DNA of 64,000 bases from Neoechinorhynchus agilis (taxonomy: Eukaryota; Acanthocephala), in contig CM121341.1 of NCBI GenBank assembly GCA_051530055.1, forward strand, positions 13,020,001 to 13,084,000, written 5' to 3'. The notes beneath the pieces were generated by a model. It saw nothing but the letters and a program-made list of their open reading frames with translations, did no database searches and was not told the origin of the DNA. Below are positions 1-11,971 of the stretch, in pieces. Within the stretch, counting starts at the first letter, position 1; each line of letters opens with the position of its first letter. Made by a program: the position numbers and the translations under genes.

Positions 1-2682
1 ATTGCCGCTGACTTTAGCCGTATTACTAAAGCTGTATGCGTTTGGAAGATATAATCAAGTTCCTCGCGTTCTGTGAGTGTGTATTTAACGCCGAGTAAAA
101 AGTCCCAGACAATAGAATCCATTCCAAGCTGTAGACTCTTATAAAATAATAGTTTGAAAAACCGATTAATAAGCGCACTTGAGAGTTGTGCAACTAAATC
201 ATGATTGCAATATGCGATGCGGATCTTATCATGGGCTTCAATGATCCTGACGACTAGTAGACGGATAAATTGCCGAAACTAGTAAAGGGCAGATTGTCTG
301 AGGTGCGTAGTTGAAAATACTGAAGCGCACTTCGAAAATTTTGTTAGCTCATAAGAAATTCTAATGACTGCCATTTCTTTATTTTCAAAGACAGCTCGTG
401 CTTTCTTCGCCACAAGAGGACTAAGCAAGGCGCGTATAAGATTGTTTGATTTTTTAAGTTGATTCTAAAGATTGATGTGGCAATTAAATTTAGCTGTTCG
501 ATAAGCAGAATGAGGACAAATATTAAACAATGTACTCATCGCCATAGGAAATCCATGTGGTTGTTTTTGTCGTTAGGTTTTTAGTCTATTGACAATTTAT
601 GAATTTCATGAATCCTTAAACAGCGGAATTATATTATAAAAAAATCACAAAAGGAAAATGCTCCAATTAATCCTTTTTAGATGTCTATATTTACCTTGTA
701 TATTAAAGAAAAGATGAAACCTGTAAGCTCTAGTATAATGCAAATTTAACGAAGAAACTTAACACATTCCTTGCGTGTGAAAGTATTATTTAAAATTCTC
801 ACATACAGGATCATCATGTTTTTGAAGATTTCGGTCACAATAAATAGATCCCGAAATTGTTGAATTTCTGCACTTCCTGAGTGCTACATAAGCTTATGAC
901 TCACATTGCGATGCCCAGGATGCATTAAATTAGAAGTATAATTGATTCTTTTTATACTTTAATATAGCTTTCGGCTACGCTGTTAAGAAACAATACGCAT
1001 TAAAATTAATCAGGCTACTTTTGATAATGGCAGGAGTGTAACAAACGATAGTTATGAAGGCAATTAGAATTCTTGATTTACATTAAAGAGGAAGTGGATA
1101 TTTTCGCAAAAATGAAGTGTCTTATATTAAGCACTTAATGAATCGGGCTGCGATGGTTGAGCTTGAATTCCCGTCGTTTAAAATGTACGGAATATTTGGA
1201 TTATTTGGGGAATATGAAGCATTATTATATTATTCGATCGAAAGTTTATTTCTATTACCGAGAAGTGAATAAATGGGCTATGAGCCTTGAAGCCATTTGA
1301 TCTCATTTCGCCCTTTCCATTAAATGATTAAGAGATGTTACGACGAGCGAATTTTTTATGGTCACGATTCCAAATCCCTGCTCGTTTTGGCATATTAAGC
1401 TCGAGTTCAGTTTTCCCCACATTAGTTGAATGCGTTAAGAATCCGTCCCCGACTGCCAAACTCGATCACGATTTCGTCGAATCTTAGTTCCAAAATGCAT
1501 CATACGCCAACATGATAGTCTCAATCTTAATCCATAAAATACAAACTTTCTAACCACGCGAATGCGAAAAATAATTTAGATCGCTTTGAAAATTTGGAAA
1601 TTTCGCTCTTACGTTTTTCATAGCTTATCGTGAATCTTCTAAGCATTTTCTTTAACATCTAACATGACAAAATCCATTGCTAGGAACTTTCGAATGTCTG
1701 TGATTTCGTTTATTATATGTGAAGATTTATCGTTTTACGTCGCACGACTCTATGACTTATTAGTTTATTCATTTTAAAAATAAGTATTTTTATAAGATTT
1801 TTATAAACTCTCAGATCACAAATTGAAAAACCAACAAAGCGGTAGATTTAATTTTCCTTAAGAACGTGTTCAATTATTCAACGATTCTTTAACGACAGTT
1901 GTAAAGTTTTGCGAGAATGCAACTATTCTCAAGCTAAATCGATTTGAAAGTATTATGTCAGCATACAGAATAGTGCTAAAAGCTTATTAGTATCCGCCAT
2001 AGATTCTCTCAATGAGTAGACACATCTCATTTATTAAACATATCTTTGAAACATTGGCGCCCATTAGTTCCTAGTTCCATATAATTTTTACCGGCTCGAA
2101 CACGGTGAAGTGAATCGTTAGACGAGTACTACTCGACTTGAAGTGAATCTTATAAAAGTACAAGAGCCGTTGATCTTTAAACTCATTGTAATTAGATCGG
2201 AGTTCTTCAACTTGTATTGCACTTAGTTTAAGGAAAATAGCTTAACGCGATTCATGAATTTTGCAGCCAGAGAAAAGTTTATTAATTCCATCTGAGATAA
2301 ATTTTAGATTTTTAGAGAACCAAGGAAAGGACCTTTCCCCAACATCACTTTTTGCCAAAACATTAACATCTCTGCAGTTCTTCAATCAAGGAGATTTGGA
2401 AAAATTGGAAGACTAAGGCATTACGAATTTATTCACACGCTATCTAATATTTAAACTTTTGTTTCCAAAAATATGGGAAGTAGTATTTTCAACGAATGGT
2501 ACTATGAAAATCATTTGTAGCATAGAGAATATCACTCACAGTTGACGCTCGTCTGCTATTTTGTTTATGCCGAGTTATTCCGGGAGTAATGCTCGCTCAG
2601 CATAATCACTGCCACCATTTTGCAAAACAAATGTATATCCTTATTTAGGCCCAGAGAATCCGTCGAGCAACTGTTTCGTAAA
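1..2682. other. Non-coding stretch, nothing recognised
   Basis: No open frame of 60 codons or more starts here on either strand, and I recognise no RNA gene, palindrome or tandem array. The DNA is AT-rich. It could be intergenic sequence upstream of the EF-hand gene, or introns of a gene whose exons lie outside the window. Very short exons cannot be excluded by eye. Confidence 0.5.
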
Positions 2683-2860
2683 TGTCTAATAGTGATCTTA
2701 ACAAACTACTTGAATTGTTCAAACTGGACGAATCTACAGCTGGAGAGGACAATGTGAATGTGGTTTCTAAATATTGTAACAATTGAAAAGCTTGATTTTA
2801 TTTGTTAAACTTCTTAAAATCAGCTTTTTTAAATCACTGCTTTCGACGGCTTTTCGGATA

Positions 2861-3262
2861 ATGAGTCAATCAGACAATGAGTTAGTTTCGTCAAATAAGT
2901 TAAGAGATGTTGCCAAGAGACTTGGAGTTGATATCAATGAAACCGAGGCACTCGAATTGATCAATGTTGTCGATGAAGATGAGAATGGCGAGATTGGTCT
3001 GCAAGAGTTTCAACAACTCATGTGCAGTCCTGTGACGGCAGAGGAACTCAGGAAGGAAATTCAGGACACTTTTAACGTCTTCGACAAAGACGGAAATGGA
3101 ACAATTACTTGTAAAGAGTTAGGAACTCTCATTCGGGAGTTCGATGGCAATCTTAATGATGCCGAGACTAAGGAAATGGTACGGGTAGCCGATATTAATC
3201 AAAGTGGCACTATCGAGATTGATGAATTCATTAAATTGCTGACGGATGACAAAGAGCAATAA
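2861..3262 (+). CDS. EF-hand calcium-binding protein (calmodulin/troponin C-like)
   Basis: The frame gives 133 aa with three canonical EF-hand loops: residues 38-49 (DEDENGEIGLQE), 75-86 (DKDGNGTITCKE) and 111-122 (DINQSGTIEIDE). Each has Asp at position 1, Gly at 6, Ile at 8 and Glu at 12, so all three should bind calcium. The N-terminal part (about residues 11-22) looks like the exiting helix of a first EF-hand whose loop is missing, so an upstream exon is likely. A short open frame at 2683-2763 (starts MSNSDLNKLLELF) may supply it, but I found no splice that joins both in phase with confidence. The family are small cytosolic calcium sensors; a specific calmodulin or troponin C identity is not shown. 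The stop codon overlaps an AATAAA signal at 3258-3263. The next gene is convergent, 140 bp away. Confidence 0.82.
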   Translation: MSQSDNELVSSNKLRDVAKRLGVDINETEALELINVVDEDENGEIGLQEFQQLMCSPVTAEELRKEIQDTFNVFDKDGNGTITCKELGTLIREFDGNLNDAETKEMVRVADINQSGTIEIDEFIKLLTDDKEQ

Positions 3263-3401
3263 AAATATTTTGAGTTTAGTAAAAAACTGGTTCACACAAG
3301 TCATACGAGCACGATATATTGGACAGTTTAGCGGGCCGACTCAAGTGTTTGTAACCAAAATGATAAATTCACTCTAAATAATTTACTTAAACGGAATATT
3401 T

Positions 3402-5812
3402 TCACACTTTCCAGAGCTTTTCGTGAACCTGCACCAATTTACTTTTCTGCAATTTTCCCATTACATTTCGTTCCAGGTCATCGACAATATGAACAATTGA
3501 CGGAAGTTCATATCGCGGCAGCCATTCCTTGAGCCATTCTCGAATACTTCTCGTTGATAGATGTGTTCGATCGACGCTTGGATCGAAAGGCACAATAAAT
3601 GCAATAACCTTTTGACCCCATTGTTCTGGATCATCTATGCAGTCGAAAATTCTCAATTTGAGCAAATAGAGAATCACCGCTGGTCTACGCCAATTACAGC
3701 ACAATCCCCAACATCTCGATGTCCAAGCAGAGCTCGTTCAACGCTCAAAGCGCTTACTTTACGTCCACCTACTTTAATGATATCAACGTTCTGACGACCT
3801 AATAATCTAAATGTTTTGAACTTCGATTCGAAGCTAGCAATGTCGCCTATCGAAAAAGATAGATTGGATTCTTACGAAAATTGGTTTCGATTTTACTAAC
3901 CAGTTAAGAAATACCCATCATCAGTGAAAGCATTTAATTCACTATTGCCAAGATAACCTTTCATTACACCAGGGCCAAAAACTTCCAAGGAACCAATCAG
4001 CGGAGTGCCTCCATTGACGGTCCAACAATTCCCTTTGCCATCGGCTTCAACAAGAATGGAGCCATCTTCGGACCTAAGACGAACTGATATTGATGAAAAC
4101 GGCATACCAACGGTTCCTGCTCAAATGATATGAAAATTGGAATTTGGGTCTATCCCAAAAACTTACCGGCTGATATCCTATTCGGGTCGATTGGATTCGT
4201 GAGGATCATACCAGTCTCTGTCATACCATAACGTTCGACTAGTTTATGGCCCGTGAGCCGGTTCCATTTGTCGAATGTTATCTGGGGGCATGGAGCGGAT
4301 CCGCAAACGACAAGTCTAGGCGTTCGCCTCTTTAGGTATTTTAAAAGCAATCAAATTCACGCACCTTAAACCCTTTGCAATGTGAACTTTATAATTTGGG
4401 TTAAATCTTAGATCCATACATTCACGCACGAGCTGGTTAAACATTGTCGGAACTGACATCAGAACAGTTACCGAGTCACACTCCGGCGCTTTTAGATATC
4501 GCCAAGTCTAATAAATATGAGAATATGGTATGATCGTAGGAGTTACTAAGATAAAGAATTTTCATAAAATGTCTTTTGCTACGCTGATTGGAACTGGTCA
4601 GTTCTCTCAAACGTCGTTTTCGCACATTATCATGCTACAAAAAGTTTCCAATTGAGTGATTTCAAAAGATAAATCGTTTTTGTGACTGCAAAAGCGCAAT
4701 GATGTATGAGTCACGCCTGGATGAGTTGGCTAAAGTATATTTTCGATTTGAGGTATAAGGTCAAAACCAAATGCAAACGTTTTAATAAAAGGACAACATT
4801 ATTAATGGAGAAGCTAAACCATTTGTTCCAAAAACTGTGATCCTTAGAGGATCTTGTGAAATACAACCTGATTTTACAGCCGTATGGTTACTTTTTGTTT
4901 TTTAATGGATACTTGAGCGGGCTGTTGTAATGATAAAGAAAATCAAAAATCTTTATCCCTACCATTCAGCCCAAGTGTCCATTTAAAACAAAAACATGGG
5001 TCTTAAAGGAGCGATGGAAACTACGAATGTTTCAGGAAAATTTTGTTACTTACGTTAACAGGATGCATGTTTGTGGCTAAAAGACACTGAGCGCCGGCGT
5101 ACAGAGGAGTCAGCAAACAATTGACAAGTCCATGGATGTGATTAACGGGCAACAAATGCATTAGCCGATCTTCCTTCGACCATTTCCAAGCCTCAATCAT
5201 ATCGTCCATTTGAGCTTTTAGATTCATGTGGGTTAGGGGAACACACTTTGGCAGTCCAGTTGATGATCCACTGGTGTGGAGAATACATGCAATTTCTTCA
5301 TCAGGAAACTGAAGTGAACATTCATGATCACTAGAATGCTCAATGGGTTGTTCAAATACTTCACTCTCGAGAATGTCAACGTTAGTGTATAGAGCTCCTT
5401 TATAGGTCTCGTTGCTGTCTACTCGACTGACCAAAATGCTATCAATTTTCGATAGACCCGAGAGAAGCTCAATGTATGATCCAGGGCTATTGTAACAATC
5501 AATTGGGACGAATGAAGCACCCGCTATCCAGCATCCGAAAATTGCAGCCACGGTGGACACATGAACCTTTCGGCCTAAAGCAATACCAACCACTTTACGT
5601 CCTTTGAGCATTTCCGATATCCTATATGCGTGAGTGCTGAGTTGTGAATAGGTGGCTAGTTTAGGAGCGATGGCGTTACGCCAATCGTGGTCGTCTTCGT
5701 GTAGAGTAGGATTAATCTGTTGGCAAGCAATTCGACCTGATGGAGAATGGATCTTGTCGAAGTACCGATAAGTTATCGTCCGGATAAATGACGCAGTTCG
5801 ATTCGCGAGCAT
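3402..5812 (-). CDS. ACSF3-like acyl-CoA (malonyl-CoA) synthetase, mitochondrial
   Basis: ANL-superfamily adenylating enzyme, closest in pattern to ACSF3, which activates malonate/methylmalonate with ATP and CoA in mitochondria. Exons read on the minus strand: 5812-5054, 4507-4365, 4327-4167, 4116-3901, 3846-3689, 3634-3402, about 556 aa in all. Motifs seen: P-loop HTSGSSTGLPK in exon 1, LPVNHIHGLVN, ERYGMTETGM in exon 3, DDGYFLTGD across exons 4-5, the hinge GRQNVDIIKVGGRKVS and the C-terminal catalytic-lysine motif NVMGKLQK. The N-terminus (MLANRTASFIRTITYRYF) is basic and hydroxylated, like a mitochondrial presequence. Introns are 546, 37, 50, 54 and about 54 nt. The last junction is out of phase by one base with any GT-AG choice I tried. 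A splice acceptor (TTCTCTTCAG) ends 6 nt before the ATG, and the aldolase stop lies only 85 bp upstream, suggesting a downstream operon gene. Confidence 0.85.
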
Positions 5813-5877
5813 TTTCGTCTGAAGAGAAATCAGCGGAAAAAAAGTATCAGAAATGCACATAACAGTCACTAAAAATC

Positions 5878-5883
5878 TTTATT
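5878..5883 (-). terminator. Aldolase poly(A) signal in the aldolase-ACSF3 gap
   Basis: AATAAA on the minus strand, about 15 nt after the aldolase stop and about 60 nt before the pyrimidine-rich splice acceptor that precedes the ACSF3 start. This order (stop, AATAAA, acceptor, ATG within about 85 bp) is that of intercistronic regions in trans-spliced operons. Confidence 0.55.
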
Positions 5884-5897
5884 AAAAAGGGCAGCGT

Positions 5898-7046
5898 CTA
5901 ATATTTGTGATTCGCAACATGAAGCCCTTGACCCTGAGCAATTCCTTCCGCTTCACCCATGATATATTTCCCAAATTGAGCATCGCTATTAGCTTTAGCA
6001 CGTTTAATGAACTCCTGCTGAGCAATCGCAACGTTCTCCGGTTTGCCTTTCCAAGCCAACAATGCCGAAGCTTGCAACGCACGACCGTAACTGAAAGTAA
6101 GCGTCCACGGGCATAGGACAGCGAATTTCTCATTGTTCATCGCATTAAGGTTGACGGTAGCTTCCTCCTCCGATTGACCACCAGACAGAAAAACAACTCC
6201 AGGAACAGCCGGCGGTACAGTACGTCTAAGTGCTTGTACAGTCGAAAGCGCGATTTCCTCCGGAGAAGGGCGACGCTTAAAATCTGATCCAGCGTTTACC
6301 ATATTTGGTTTAAGAAGAGTTCCTTCTAAAAACACATTGTGATCACTCAACATTTTATAGACCGCGGAGAGAACTTTTTCGGTCACAATATGACATATCT
6401 CAATCCCGTGTGCTCCATCGGGCAAAATTTCAGGTTCAACAATTGGAACGAGTCCTTCTTGTTGACATATAGCTGCATATCGAGCTAAAACACGTCCAGT
6501 CTCCCAAATGGATAACATGGATGGACAAAGAACAACACCGTTTGGATTCACCTTTATCTTGAGCACACAACGCCACTTGGCAAACTGAGCACCCCTTAAT
6601 TTATAATCTTTACATCGCTCAGATAACCGATCGAGTCCTTGAGTCGTCACTTCGTCGTCCGTTCCAGCCAATGGAACAACACCAATGTCCACTTTAATAC
6701 CCGGTAATATACCTTTGCTTTTTAGCAGATCAACAAACAACACGCCGTCATCCGTGCTTTGACCAAAGGTTTCATCGAACATTATAACTCCTGAGATATA
6801 CTTTTCAATATCAGGACTTGTAAACAATAACTGTCGGTATGCTCGGGAAATCGATTGAGATACAGGAATTCCAGCATTTTCAAAACGTTTCGTTATTGAA
6901 GCTGTACTTTCATCTGCAGCTAAAATTCCTTTGCCCGGTGTAAGAATCTTCTTGGCAATATCGACAAGTTCATCCTGTTTTTCTTTACTCAGATACAACG
7001 AAGAAGGAGTTACAGTGGAAACAGGGGGATTCACGGTCGATGGCAT
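5898..7046 (-). CDS. Fructose-bisphosphate aldolase, class I
   Basis: Glycolytic enzyme that cleaves fructose 1,6-bisphosphate to dihydroxyacetone phosphate and glyceraldehyde 3-phosphate. One uninterrupted exon encodes 382 aa, about 18 longer than usual because of a Pro/Ser/Thr-rich N-terminal extension ([16 protein letters not shown]). Class I signatures are complete: [28 protein letters not shown], the Schiff-base lysine in [31 protein letters not shown] and a C-terminal Tyr (NHKY). No catalytic residue is missing. A splice acceptor (CGTCATCAG) ends 2 nt before the ATG, so the mRNA is probably trans-spliced or has a 5'UTR intron. It is the upstream gene of a possible operon with the ACSF3-like gene. 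Confidence 0.97.
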   Translation of the reverse strand: MPSTVNPPVSTVTPSSLYLSKEKQDELVDIAKKILTPGKGILAADESTASITKRFENAGIPVSQSISRAYRQLLFTSPDIEKYISGVIMFDETFGQSTDDGVLFVDLLKSKGILPGIKVDIGVVPLAGTDDEVTTQGLDRLSERCKDYKLRGAQFAKWRCVLKIKVNPNGVVLCPSMLSIWETGRVLARYAAICQQEGLVPIVEPEILPDGAHGIEICHIVTEKVLSAVYKMLSDHNVFLEGTLLKPNMVNAGSDFKRRPSPEEIALSTVQALRRTVPPAVPGVVFLSGGQSEEEATVNLNAMNNEKFAVLCPWTLTFSYGRALQASALLAWKGKPENVAIAQQEFIKRAKANSDAQFGKYIMGEAEGIAQGQGLHVANHKY

Positions 7047-7635
7047 TGCTGATGACGATTAAAATAGGAAACCCATATTTATAAGTCGATCAGTTGCTAA
7101 GCAATAATAACGCATATTTTAATTTAAAATCCAAATGATTAATATTTGTTATTTTTGTAGTAGGCACACATTCCTGCAAGGAATTAAGATTAAATAAATA
7201 TCGTTCGCAAAAGCCCCCAATTTGAGTATTTAATGAATAAAACTTGTAAAGTAATTGTGTTCCACGTACAACCAAAGTATTTGGAGAATACCCAGAATAA
7301 TTCCAAACGTTTCACTCGTCATTAGAGTTCCAAACACTCAAATTTAACTCCTTTCCGTTCTAGGAATAACTAGCAATTTTTACCATTCACCCACGTCTGT
7401 TTCGTTTGAGGAATTTAAATTGCGTTAAAAATCAATAAATTTTCCTATCGTTCATATTTTTCATAACGAATTGGTTCGTTTGTGATCTTCTTCAAGTATT
7501 TCGAACGAAATTATAAAATCGAAGTTACCTGCTTCACGGAATAATCCAGTTAAAATCGATATGTATCGCCAATACCGAATCCAATCAATTGGGGTTAGTT
7601 AATTGCCCGGTGCCAATATTTCGTGTTTGTTTTGT

Positions 7636-7800
7636 GGCTGAAAAATTAAAGGAATTTATTAAATCCGATATTTCGGCACAATCTCGTACCTTTATTAAGG
7701 TTGCTGGTAATTTTTTGCAACTGTGAATGCGCCCGATTTAAAAAATATTCCTTTAATTTTTCCGCCATGAAAAAACATGAATAATTTAATTTCCAAACGA
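7636..7800. mobile_element. Hairpin MITE, CCGATATTTCGG family, copy 1
   Basis: Imperfect inverted repeat: the left end TGGCTGAAAAATTAAAGGAA recurs inverted at the right end (TTCCTTTAATTTTTCCGCCA). Inside lies the family core (CCGATATTTCGGCACAATCT). Three other copies are at about 23.6, 52.8 and 53.2 kb. It has no coding capacity and would need a transposase elsewhere. Confidence 0.6.
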
Positions 7801-7939
7801 ATTTATCGTCGAAATCGAGACTTGCATATTTGTAGGACGATGTCAGCGGCGGCGGCATTGGGGCCATAATTTACGACTCGTAAATAGAAAGCTCGTTCGT
7901 TGTGTGGGAACCTAACATTAAGGAGAACTATATTTTTAG

Positions 7940-8340
7940 CAGAACTGGGTCAAACAACGATAAGGCAACGAAAGCTGCAGGAAAAGCAAAGACTTGGTAT
8001 TTATTTGTGGAGAGGATTAGTAATAGTTAAGATATCGAATCAAATGAGGTAAGAAAATAGAATAATCTGTTTATATATCAACTTGCTGGTCGTTCTAAAT
8101 AAGCTATATTTTTCATAGTTAAAAATATTGCATTCTCAGATCCTTGACTTGGGATTTTCCAGGATTCTGTCTTATCAAAGAGAAAGTCTTAATGCAATGC
8201 TCTTACCGCGAAGCGTCGATGAAGATTCCAAGTGGATTATTGCTGACTACGCCAACGCTAGTACATTTTCAAGCAATTCAGAATACTTAGAGACTAGTGA
8301 AATTGAAGTAGAATCTTTAATTGAATATATACCACCATAA
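7940..8340 (+). CDS. Weakly supported orphan gene, two 3' exons
   Basis: Two open blocks join in phase: 7940-8048 (after the acceptor TATTTTTAG, ending ATGAG|GTAAGA) and 8163-8340 (after ATTTTCCAG). The intron is 114 nt, and the split codon reads AGG. The joined tail is about 95 aa with a basic helix-prone first part (RQRKLQEKQRLGIYLWRG) and an acidic C-terminus ending EYIPP. No start codon is found in the first block, so at least one more 5' exon is required. I recognise no family, and the region could be fortuitous. Confidence 0.3.
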
Positions 8341-8508
8341 CGAATTCTCGGGAGAAGAAAATTGTCCTCAATGAGTTGACATGAGATTTATGTCACTAGT
8401 AACGGGCGCAGTTTATGTCGAAATGCATCAGGTTGACTTTCAGACAGGGGTTTTGATATGTTGTAGATTTAGAAGATCTTATTGGATAATTTAATACTTA
8501 ATCCGTTC

Positions 8509-8760
8509 CATAATACTTGGATACTTTTGGTCCAATTATTGAAAATGTTATTAGGGTAATTAAAAAAAGATTTCCTACATTTGTATTAATTATTTTCTAA
8601 AGGTGTAAATATAAGAAAATCTTTTAATAATTTCTCCCTCCACAATACTTGTCACATTTGGATACGTTTGGTCCAATTATTTTAAATGCTATGTTAGTAA
8701 TTTTAAAAGAGATTTTCTAAATTTTTATTATTTTCTAAAGGTGCAAACTTAAGAAAAAAT
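8509..8760. repeat. Diverged tandem duplication, about 110 bp unit
   Basis: Two head-to-tail copies, about 8509-8620 and 8641-8760, share blocks such as TTTGGTCCAATTATT, TATTTTCTAAAGGTG and TAAGAAAA. No gene is associated. The rest of 8341-9205 shows nothing recognisable. Confidence 0.6.
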
Positions 8761-9205
8761 TAGTAGTTTCATAGAGAATTGTCTTCGGGGAGAATTGTAT
8801 CCTTATTTTGGCGATGTAAACCTCGGTTAAAATTAATTCAATATCATAGGGAATACTGAGTGTGATCTATCGACAATCGACTCCCCATGAATTTAATGCC
8901 GAAACCGTGGTGAAAACAAAGTTTCTTGAATAACTGAAATGAATGTTCCTACTAGAAAATAAAGAACTTATTTCTGACTCGGAACGTTTTATTCAACCAT
9001 TAACTACTTATTTTTAAGTGCCTTAGCTCGCTAGAAAGCCTCGAGTAACCCTTTAAGCGAAGCAAAGTTTGATCAAACGTGACAAGTATAATGGAACAAA
9101 ATTTATGCAACAAATGTGACAACTATTGTGGAACGGAGGTAGTATAATGAAGCGATATTGGCTAAGAAGGTAGCAAATATTTTTGTTTAATTTTATTTTT
9201 AACTC

Positions 9206-9433
9206 AGGTTATTACATCCCTTCCTCGATTTTTGGCATAAGGCCAAGGCATGAGGCCACACCGATCTCTTACATCAGTGAAGTGATTGTATCACTTAGAC
9301 TCTGATGCATACGGTATACGAGTTTCGTATGCATCAGAGTCTAAGTGATACAATCACTCCACTGATGTAAGAGATCGGTGTGGCCTCATGCCGTGGCCTT
9401 ATGCCAAAAACCGAGGAAGGGATGTAATAACCT
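9206..9433. mobile_element. Fold-back element, near-perfect palindrome (type A, copy 1)
   Basis: Two arms of about 110 bp are near-perfect reverse complements around a centre at 9320. The ends are AGGTTATTACATCCCTTCCT and its complement. The arms contain the family blocks CACACCGATCTCTTACATCA and GATGCATACGGTA. Related copies are at 11.7 kb and 52.2 kb. It is flanked on the right by CCGGCTTGCTAGTAA, a motif seen beside other copies. No open frame; a non-autonomous DNA element is the simplest reading. Confidence 0.85.
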
Positions 9434-9705
9434 AAATAAAAAAATACACCGGCTTGCTAGTAACATTTAAGAATTTATCTTTAACGTTAGTATTCATCTA
9501 GGTGAAATTTACGTGTAAGCGATCATTAAACTTATTTAGACACCGAAAGGTTCTATTTTGTTCCTGTGATCACTGAAGGTGATCTTCAATACTGCGATTA
9601 AGAACCCGTAGACCCGCAACGCAAAAAATATTTTTCCAAATGAATTAAAACGAAACGTTACATCATTTTATTGAACTCGTCAATCGACGAGAAAACATTC
9701 CATAT

Positions 9706-11513
9706 TTATTGATAGGTTCGGTTTAATTGCATCAATTTCCTCAAATCTATTGTATTGTCAAGCACGTTCTCCGGTACATGAGTTAGATAGTATTCAATCT
9801 TATCACCAAAGGCCGTCCATATTTTGATAACGTGTTCCGGGTCCTTCTCTGTTTCGGTTGTATCATTCGATATGATGGTTGAGTCCTTTGAATATTGTTT
9901 CGGCATTTTAACGGTACCAAACGCATTCATATTTAGCCATTTTCTATTCGAATCAGAGCGCAATGATTTAAAATTTGATGACTGAGAACAGTAGTTTTGG
10001 CTTTGTGAAATAGCGTCCGTTGTGCTCATGTCTTTTGGCAATGCTCCTGGGTTCTTATTGTCAGAATCCGAACTTTCCATTGATTTGGAATCGGTGGCTT
10101 CTTTGAGATGAGTATCAATACTATTAAAATAAAGAGAATAATTTTCAATTATTGTAGGTATCTGCCACCGAATAGAGAAAATTTAATCTGCTTTGATTGT
10201 AACGCAGATTTTCGAACAGGACTACAAGGCCGAATCATTTCAATGGTTTAGTCTTTTGATTGCAAGGTAATGGGATATGCTGGTCAAAATCGATTCGTTT
10301 GGAATTACAAATTTTGCACCTTAAAACGTGGATATTTATAGTTCATTAGGATTTATAAAAGGTGAAAACCTCGATTTTTTTACACCTTTGGTGCATTAAA
10401 GAATGTCTATAATGAGCCACTGATAAAATCTAATGCACATTTCGGTATCCAATGTTAACATTTGAGTACGTAATCTTTTTTAAATCAATTTACGCGTTCG
10501 GTAAAATTCGATGGTTAGCTATTTAAGCAACTATTGCCACTATAAAGGTTATACAATGTTTATATAAATTCATTGATAAACTATTAAGTTGATCCTCATC
10601 TATCGTTAAGTTTTTACCACTTCCAGAGGCGCTACGGTACGGATTTTTGGCTGTCGCTTGCGATCTTCGGAGCCTTCTTTGTTGAGCGGGGTATGAAACT
10701 TGCTCTTTTGCTTTTGAATATTTTAATTCTTTAGGTATGGGCTTCCTGTCGATTAATCTAAATATTGTTGCTAGCTTGTGGGAAACGATTAAAAAGATAT
10801 TAAGTCAAAATTATCACGAGCAATGATAGAATTCGAGATAACCTTGTAAGAAAATACTTTAGCAGAACAGGCAGTACGTGTGCACTTCCTGCATTCGTCA
10901 AAATCTTTTTGTCTTTAATTCGCTTTTCTATATATTCATTGGCATCCAAGTACTCTTTTAAATAATTATTAATCCGAGCGAATTCATTAAGGCACAATTT
11001 TTCTGTAGTACCTGCAGTAAGTCCGGGTTCAATCTCGGCTTTATGAATTTCTCTTAGTCTAATCATCGCTCGCATGTCTTCTTTTATGTGCTTGTTCTCA
11101 TGAAATGCGTCTTCTTTCCAAATAAACACTTGTTCGGGATTTATTGCGCCTTGAATATGGATATGTCTTACGGTAACCTTAGACTTCTCACAAAGATCTT
11201 CAATTCGTTTTTCAATGTTAGAAACCTTTATAGCCAAATGCGAGATAACTACATTCGGGACATGAGTTTTTCTTTTTAGTCTTAAATTGTCCGCGCTTAG
11301 ACACCGACTTGTCAAAGACCCACTCGAATAAAAATTAAGGCTTAGAAATTCAGATAGAACTTGTAAACTGATCGTAGATGAATATTTTGCGAGCTTATTG
11401 ATGTCTTTGATTAATTCACTGGGTTCCTTTGCTTTTGATGGATATATATTTTTGTCTCCAGGGCATGTAGCTGATATCTTCAATTTCATGTTTAGTGGGA
11501 TTTCAGTCTTCAT
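9706..11513 (-). CDS. Uncharacterised hydrophilic protein, several exons
   Basis: Three minus-strand coding blocks look like one gene: 11513-about 10844, about 10757-10622 and about 10140-9706. The first starts MKTEIPLNMKLK and is long, charged and helix-rich. The first two join in phase 2 (ACAAG|GTTATC to ATATTTAG|A), with the split codon AGA. The second block is short and basic (QQRRLRRSQATAKNPYR). The third is Ser/Asn-rich and ends LRKLMQLNRTYQ; its acceptor (TTTTAATAG or CTCAAAG) is uncertain. I recognise no domain. It may be two genes. Confidence 0.45.
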
Positions 11514-11709
11514 GTTTTGGCCAAATCATTCAGAATTCATTGTTTTTGCGCACAATTGCCATGGAAACAAAAACTCGATGGTAGTTGAAGGCAATTGTAG
11601 AAAGTGGTAAGATTTAAAAATCATTGTCAAGGAATTCTGCGTGTCGCGTAATTCTAATCAAAACAAAAATTCTTAAAGGTTTTTACTGACAAGCCGGTTC
11701 TATTGATTC

Positions 11710-11971
11710 AGATTTAGGGCATCCCTTCCTCGGCTTTTTAGTTTATCCTTCTTGGCGCGGAGCCACACCGATCTTTTACATCAGAGAAGTGATTCAATCA
11801 CTTTGACACTGATGCATGCGGTAAAGAGTTTGTACATCCTTCCGGGTAAACTCTTTACCGTATGCATCAAAGTCTAAGTGATTCAGTCACTTTTCTGATG
11901 TAAGAGATCGGTGTGGCTTCATGCTAAAAAAGAAAACTAAAAAGCCGAGGAAGGTATGTCATTAATCTAAA
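11710..11971. mobile_element. Fold-back element (type A, copy 2)
   Basis: Inverted arms begin ATCCCTTCCTCGGCTTTTTA and end with the complement. They enclose CACACCGATCTTTTACATCA and its inverse, and a short asymmetric centre (GAGTTTGTACATCCTTCCGG). The centre is the same module found in the SINE-bearing elements at 20.4, 22.1, 42.4 and 52.3 kb. The left flank carries CTGACAAGCCGGTTCTATTG, matching the left flank of the 52.2-kb copy. Confidence 0.8.
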
